Shown piece by piece: positions 61,535-64,000 of a stretch of 64,000 bases of DNA. The notes under the pieces are model-generated. The model was not told the origin of the DNA, searched no databases, and was given only the letters and a program-made list of their open reading frames with translations. A program made the position numbers and the translations under genes. Position 1 is the stretch's first letter, and each line of letters begins with the position of its first letter. This DNA is from Dickeya fangzhongdai (GTDB lineage Bacteria; Pseudomonadota; Gammaproteobacteria; Enterobacterales; Enterobacteriaceae). The stretch lies in assembly GCF_002812485.1 (NCBI RefSeq), contig NZ_CP025003.1:2728001-2792000 (forward strand), given 5' to 3'.

Positions 61535-61696
61535 TGATGGCGACAAACGTTGCCACCGGTTAAGCCGACGTCAATAATAAAGCACTAACGCTTGCCGCCC
61601 GAGGCCATGCCGGCGCAGACACTGCGCGGATGGCCGTCGGCGTTAGGTTTAACCGCTGTCCGCCATATACCGGACGCAATACACGGAGCCTTATCT

Positions 61697-61927
61697 ATGC
61701 CACATGTTGCCATCAAGTATTTCCCCCGCAATCTGCCGGAAACCGTCAAACAGGATTTGGCAAACGAAATCAGCGAATTGCTCAAGAAGTACCTGAACGC
61801 GGAAGACAAGTCGATCTCGGTTGCCCTGACGGAAATCGTGCCGGAGCGCTGGAAAGACGCGGTTTACGATATCGAAATCGGGCCGGAACTGGCTAATCTC
61901 ACCAAAAAGCCGGGATATACGCTGTAA
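61697..61927 (+). CDS. pptA: 4-oxalocrotonate tautomerase family protein (PptA-like)
   Basis: 76 residues beginning MPHVAIKYFP. After Met removal, Pro1 becomes the catalytic base of the tautomerase superfamily. Length and sequence match the E. coli PptA/YdcE group. GGAG precedes the ATG at 61697 by about nine bases. The physiological substrate is unknown. Confidence 0.88.
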   Translation: MPHVAIKYFPRNLPETVKQDLANEISELLKKYLNAEDKSISVALTEIVPERWKDAVYDIEIGPELANLTKKPGYTL

Positions 61928-62425
61928 CGCCAACGCCCGCATGCACGTCGGTGACAACAGGCTGATATTGCCTTACCGACAGCGGTGCTGAACGGCTTTC
62001 ATTACCCTGTGTATACCCAAAATAATTCGAGTTGCAGGCCAACACGTTAATGTTGAGTTGGCCCTTTATGACAAGGCTCATGATCAGTCTTGTCACGGCG
62101 ATTAATCGTGCATCTAACACGCGTTCTTTGGTTATTCGGCTGCCCATCAACCAAACAATGCGGCGAGAAAACAACGCTATCACCGTGCCAAGATAAGACG
62201 TTGAGCGACGTCTGCAACCATCCCTGACCTGACCGTATACCCGACCATGAATATGGCTCATGTTGTAATGAAATTAAGTCGCTTTCCCTCGCCCATTAAC
62301 TCTGGCATAAAATATGCTAAATTAACTTGCCAGCAACATGAAGACCACCAAATGACAAAATAAAGTCATTTAACATCAACACTTTAACCGGGTTTTCATA
62401 TCAAGCATCAGGAAAAAAGAACGCG
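61928..62425. promoter_or_regulatory. Intergenic region upstream of mesX
   Basis: 498 bp without a credible gene. At about 62013-62035 it holds CCCAAAATAATTCGAGTTGC, a sequence often seen in enterobacterial intergenic repeats. At 62196-62213 it holds AGACGT-TGAGCG-ACGTCT. The part next to mesX is AT-rich and presumably carries the promoter. Confidence 0.5.
62196..62213. promoter_or_regulatory. MetJ-box-like inverted repeat
   Basis: AGACGT-N6-ACGTCT has two half-sites resembling the AGACGTCT met box. It lies about 213 bp before the mesX start. Canonical MetJ sites are adjacent 8-mers, so this is only suggestive. Confidence 0.35.
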
Positions 62426-63403
62426 ATGACTAAAAATTTTACATTTACGATTAAAAACAGTTGCTTCGATGAGAACTATAACCCCTCCGAAAATACGCGT
62501 ATTACTACCAACTTTGCGAATTTGGCCAGAGGAACGAGCCGCCAGGAGAACTTACGCAATACATTAGTGATGATTGACAATCGCTTCAATACATTGGCGT
62601 ATTGGGATAACCCCAAAGGTGACCGTTATTCCGTCGAACTTGAAATCATTTCTGTTGATATGCACATTGCCGACAATAACGCCACCTTCCCGGCAATTGA
62701 AATTTTGAAAACAAACATCATTGATAAAAAAACAAACCAACGGATTGAAGGTATTGTAGGCAATAACTTCTCGTCTTACGTGCGTGATTATGATTTTAGT
62801 GTGTTGTTGTTAGAGCATAATAATAGTCAATCCGAATTTAGCATTCCCGATAACTTTGGCGATTTGCATGGAAATATATTTAAATATTTCGTCAATTCGC
62901 AGGAATACAAAGACAAATTTAGCAAATTGCCGGTAATATGCTTAAGTGTTTCCAGCAAAGAAACCTATCATAGAACGAGAAACCAGCATCCTGTATTGGG
63001 CATCGAGTACCAGCCAAATGGTTCTTCTTTAACCGAACAGTATTTCGAAAAAATGGGGCTACAGGTTCGCTACTTTATGCCACAAAATAGTGTGGCGCCT
63101 TTGGCTTTTTATTTCTTTGGTGATTTACTGAGTGATTACACAGATCTTGAGCTTATCAGTACCATCAGCACAATGGAGACGTTCCAAAAAATCTACCGCC
63201 CTGAGATTTACAATGCGAACTCCGCTGCCGGGCAATACTATTGCCCCAACCTGAATCATCATGATCATTCATTAACAAAAATTGTTTATGATCGGGAAGA
63301 GCGCAGCCAGTTGGCCATTAAGCAAGGGAAGTTTACTGAAGAGCACTTCATCAAACCGTACAAAAATATTCTTGAGCAATGGTCGGCTCATTACGCGCGC
63401 TAA
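62426..63403 (+). CDS. mesX: DUF1852 protein, partner of the MetE-like methionine synthase
   Basis: 325 residues, DUF1852 family, opening FTFTIKNSCFDENYNPSENTRITTNFANLARG (in part). It lies 27 bp before a core-type MetE-like gene. DUF1852 proteins (MesX) are established as required for the folate-independent methionine synthase MesD; their exact reaction is not settled. The gene is more AT-rich than most of the window. GGAAAAAAGAACGCG precedes the ATG. Confidence 0.88.
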   Translation: MTKNFTFTIKNSCFDENYNPSENTRITTNFANLARGTSRQENLRNTLVMIDNRFNTLAYWDNPKGDRYSVELEIISVDMHIADNNATFPAIEILKTNIIDKKTNQRIEGIVGNNFSSYVRDYDFSVLLLEHNNSQSEFSIPDNFGDLHGNIFKYFVNSQEYKDKFSKLPVICLSVSSKETYHRTRNQHPVLGIEYQPNGSSLTEQYFEKMGLQVRYFMPQNSVAPLAFYFFGDLLSDYTDLELISTISTMETFQKIYRPEIYNANSAAGQYYCPNLNHHDHSLTKIVYDREERSQLAIKQGKFTEEHFIKPYKNILEQWSAHYAR

Positions 63404-63430
63404 TTCACCAAAAATATAAGGTCACCTGCT

Positions 63431-64000
63431 ATGAAAACATTGCTACCTACCTCGACTGCTGGCAGTTTACCCAAGCCTTCCTGGCTCGCCGAGCCGGAGA
63501 AACTGTGGTCCCCCTGGAAATTACAAAACGACGAGTTGATTGAGGGGAAAAAAGATGCCTTAAGCTTGTCGCTGTTTGATCAACTGCGTGCAGGTATTGA
63601 TATTGTCAGCGATGGCGAACAAACACGCCAACACTTTGTCACCACGTTTATTGAACACCTTAGCGGCGTGGATTTTGAGAAACGTGAAGTGGTTAAAATT
63701 CGTAATCGCTATGACGCGAGCGTACCGACAGTGGTCGGTGCGGTGGCGCGTCAAAAACCCGTGTTTGTTGAAGATGCCAAATTCTTACGTCAACTCACCA
63801 AGCAACCCATTAAATGGGCCTTGCCAGGGCCGATGACGATGATTGATACGCTCTATGATAACCACTATAAAAGCCGCGAAAAGCTCGCCTGGGAATTCGC
63901 AAAAATACTCAATCAGGAAGCGAAAGAATTAGAGGCTGCAGGTGTCGATATCATCCAGTTTGATGAGCCCGCATTTAATGTTTTCTTTGATGAAGTGAAT
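63431..64000 (+). CDS. mesD: MetE-like methionine synthase core protein, 3'-truncated by window edge
   Basis: 190 codons are visible and the frame is open at the edge. The sequence resembles the catalytic C-terminal domain of cobalamin-independent methionine synthase (LPTSTAGSLPKPSWL; DIVSDGEQTRQHFVTTF; WALPGPMTMIDTLYD; GVDIIQFDEPAFN) without the N-terminal folate-binding domain of MetE. Directly after a DUF1852 gene it fits MesD, which makes methionine from homocysteine without methyl-folate. AAGG lies nine bases before the ATG. Confidence 0.88.
   Translation, partial: MKTLLPTSTAGSLPKPSWLAEPEKLWSPWKLQNDELIEGKKDALSLSLFDQLRAGIDIVSDGEQTRQHFVTTFIEHLSGVDFEKREVVKIRNRYDASVPTVVGAVARQKPVFVEDAKFLRQLTKQPIKWALPGPMTMIDTLYDNHYKSREKLAWEFAKILNQEAKELEAAGVDIIQFDEPAFNVFFDEVN

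Noticed and set aside
61899..62261. Leftward 120-codon frame between pptA and mesX
   Set aside because: It overlaps the end of pptA antisense, runs through an intergenic repeat and has no ribosome binding site.

Overview
The window looks like chromosome of a soft-rot enterobacterium of the genus Dickeya. The strongest evidence is a complete Hrp1-type type III secretion (T3SS) cluster with a 340-residue glycine-rich harpin HrpN of the Erwinia chrysanthemi/Dickeya kind, at high GC, followed by enterobacterial housekeeping and catabolic genes. The species cannot be fixed by reading alone. I saw no rRNA, tRNA, CRISPR array, insertion sequence or prophage.

Region 1 (about 1-28.4 kb) is the T3SS. 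Leftward operons are hrpN, hrpF-hrpG-hrcC-hrpT-hrpV, hrpA-hrpB-hrcJ-hrpD-hrpE, hrpS and hrpX-hrpY, plus hrpL. The rightward operon is hrpJ-hrcV-hrpQ-hrcN-hrpO-hrpP-hrcQ-hrcR-hrcS-hrcT-hrcU. Regulation can be read from the DNA. HrpX/HrpY and HrpS (a sigma-54 activator) feed a textbook sigma-54 promoter in front of hrpL, and HrpL boxes (GGAACC-N15-CCACNNA type) precede hrpJ, hrpA, hrpF and hrpN. A 4.6-kb block separates hrpE from hrpF and carries three genes that are not T3SS structural genes: a GHSRG protein of unknown function, an alpha/beta hydrolase and an MltB-type lytic transglycosylase lipoprotein. dspE, dspF and hrpW are not in the window.

Region 2 (28.4-35.5 kb) holds an OsmC-like protein, the SbmA peptide transporter, and two tandem chemoreceptor genes whose cytoplasmic halves are nearly identical. 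A perfect CRP-type site lies in front of the first receptor.

Region 3 (35.7-48.2 kb) looks like an amino-acid/sulfur module: a periplasmic binding protein, MmgE/PrpD, cystathionine beta-synthase, cystathionine gamma-lyase, two polar-amino-acid permeases, their ATPase and an odd class IV aminotransferase. It is followed by a sugar-phosphate-like group: HAD phosphatase, MFS transporter, IMPase-family phosphatase and a divergent DeoR regulator. Short tandem repeats of 16-20 bp are unusually common at gene ends here.

Region 4 (48.3-64 kb) starts with a Fur-box TonB siderophore receptor and an orphan AT-rich lipoprotein. Next is a GABA/polyamine uptake and catabolism locus: a PotBCD-like transporter, gabD, gabT, a divergent MocR/GabR regulator and a detached PotA-like ATPase. 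Both halves of that transporter carry a sigma-54-type promoter and the same palindrome upstream. The window ends with a 4-oxalocrotonate tautomerase family gene and a DUF1852 (mesX) plus MetE-like (mesD) folate-independent methionine synthase pair, the latter cut by the window edge.
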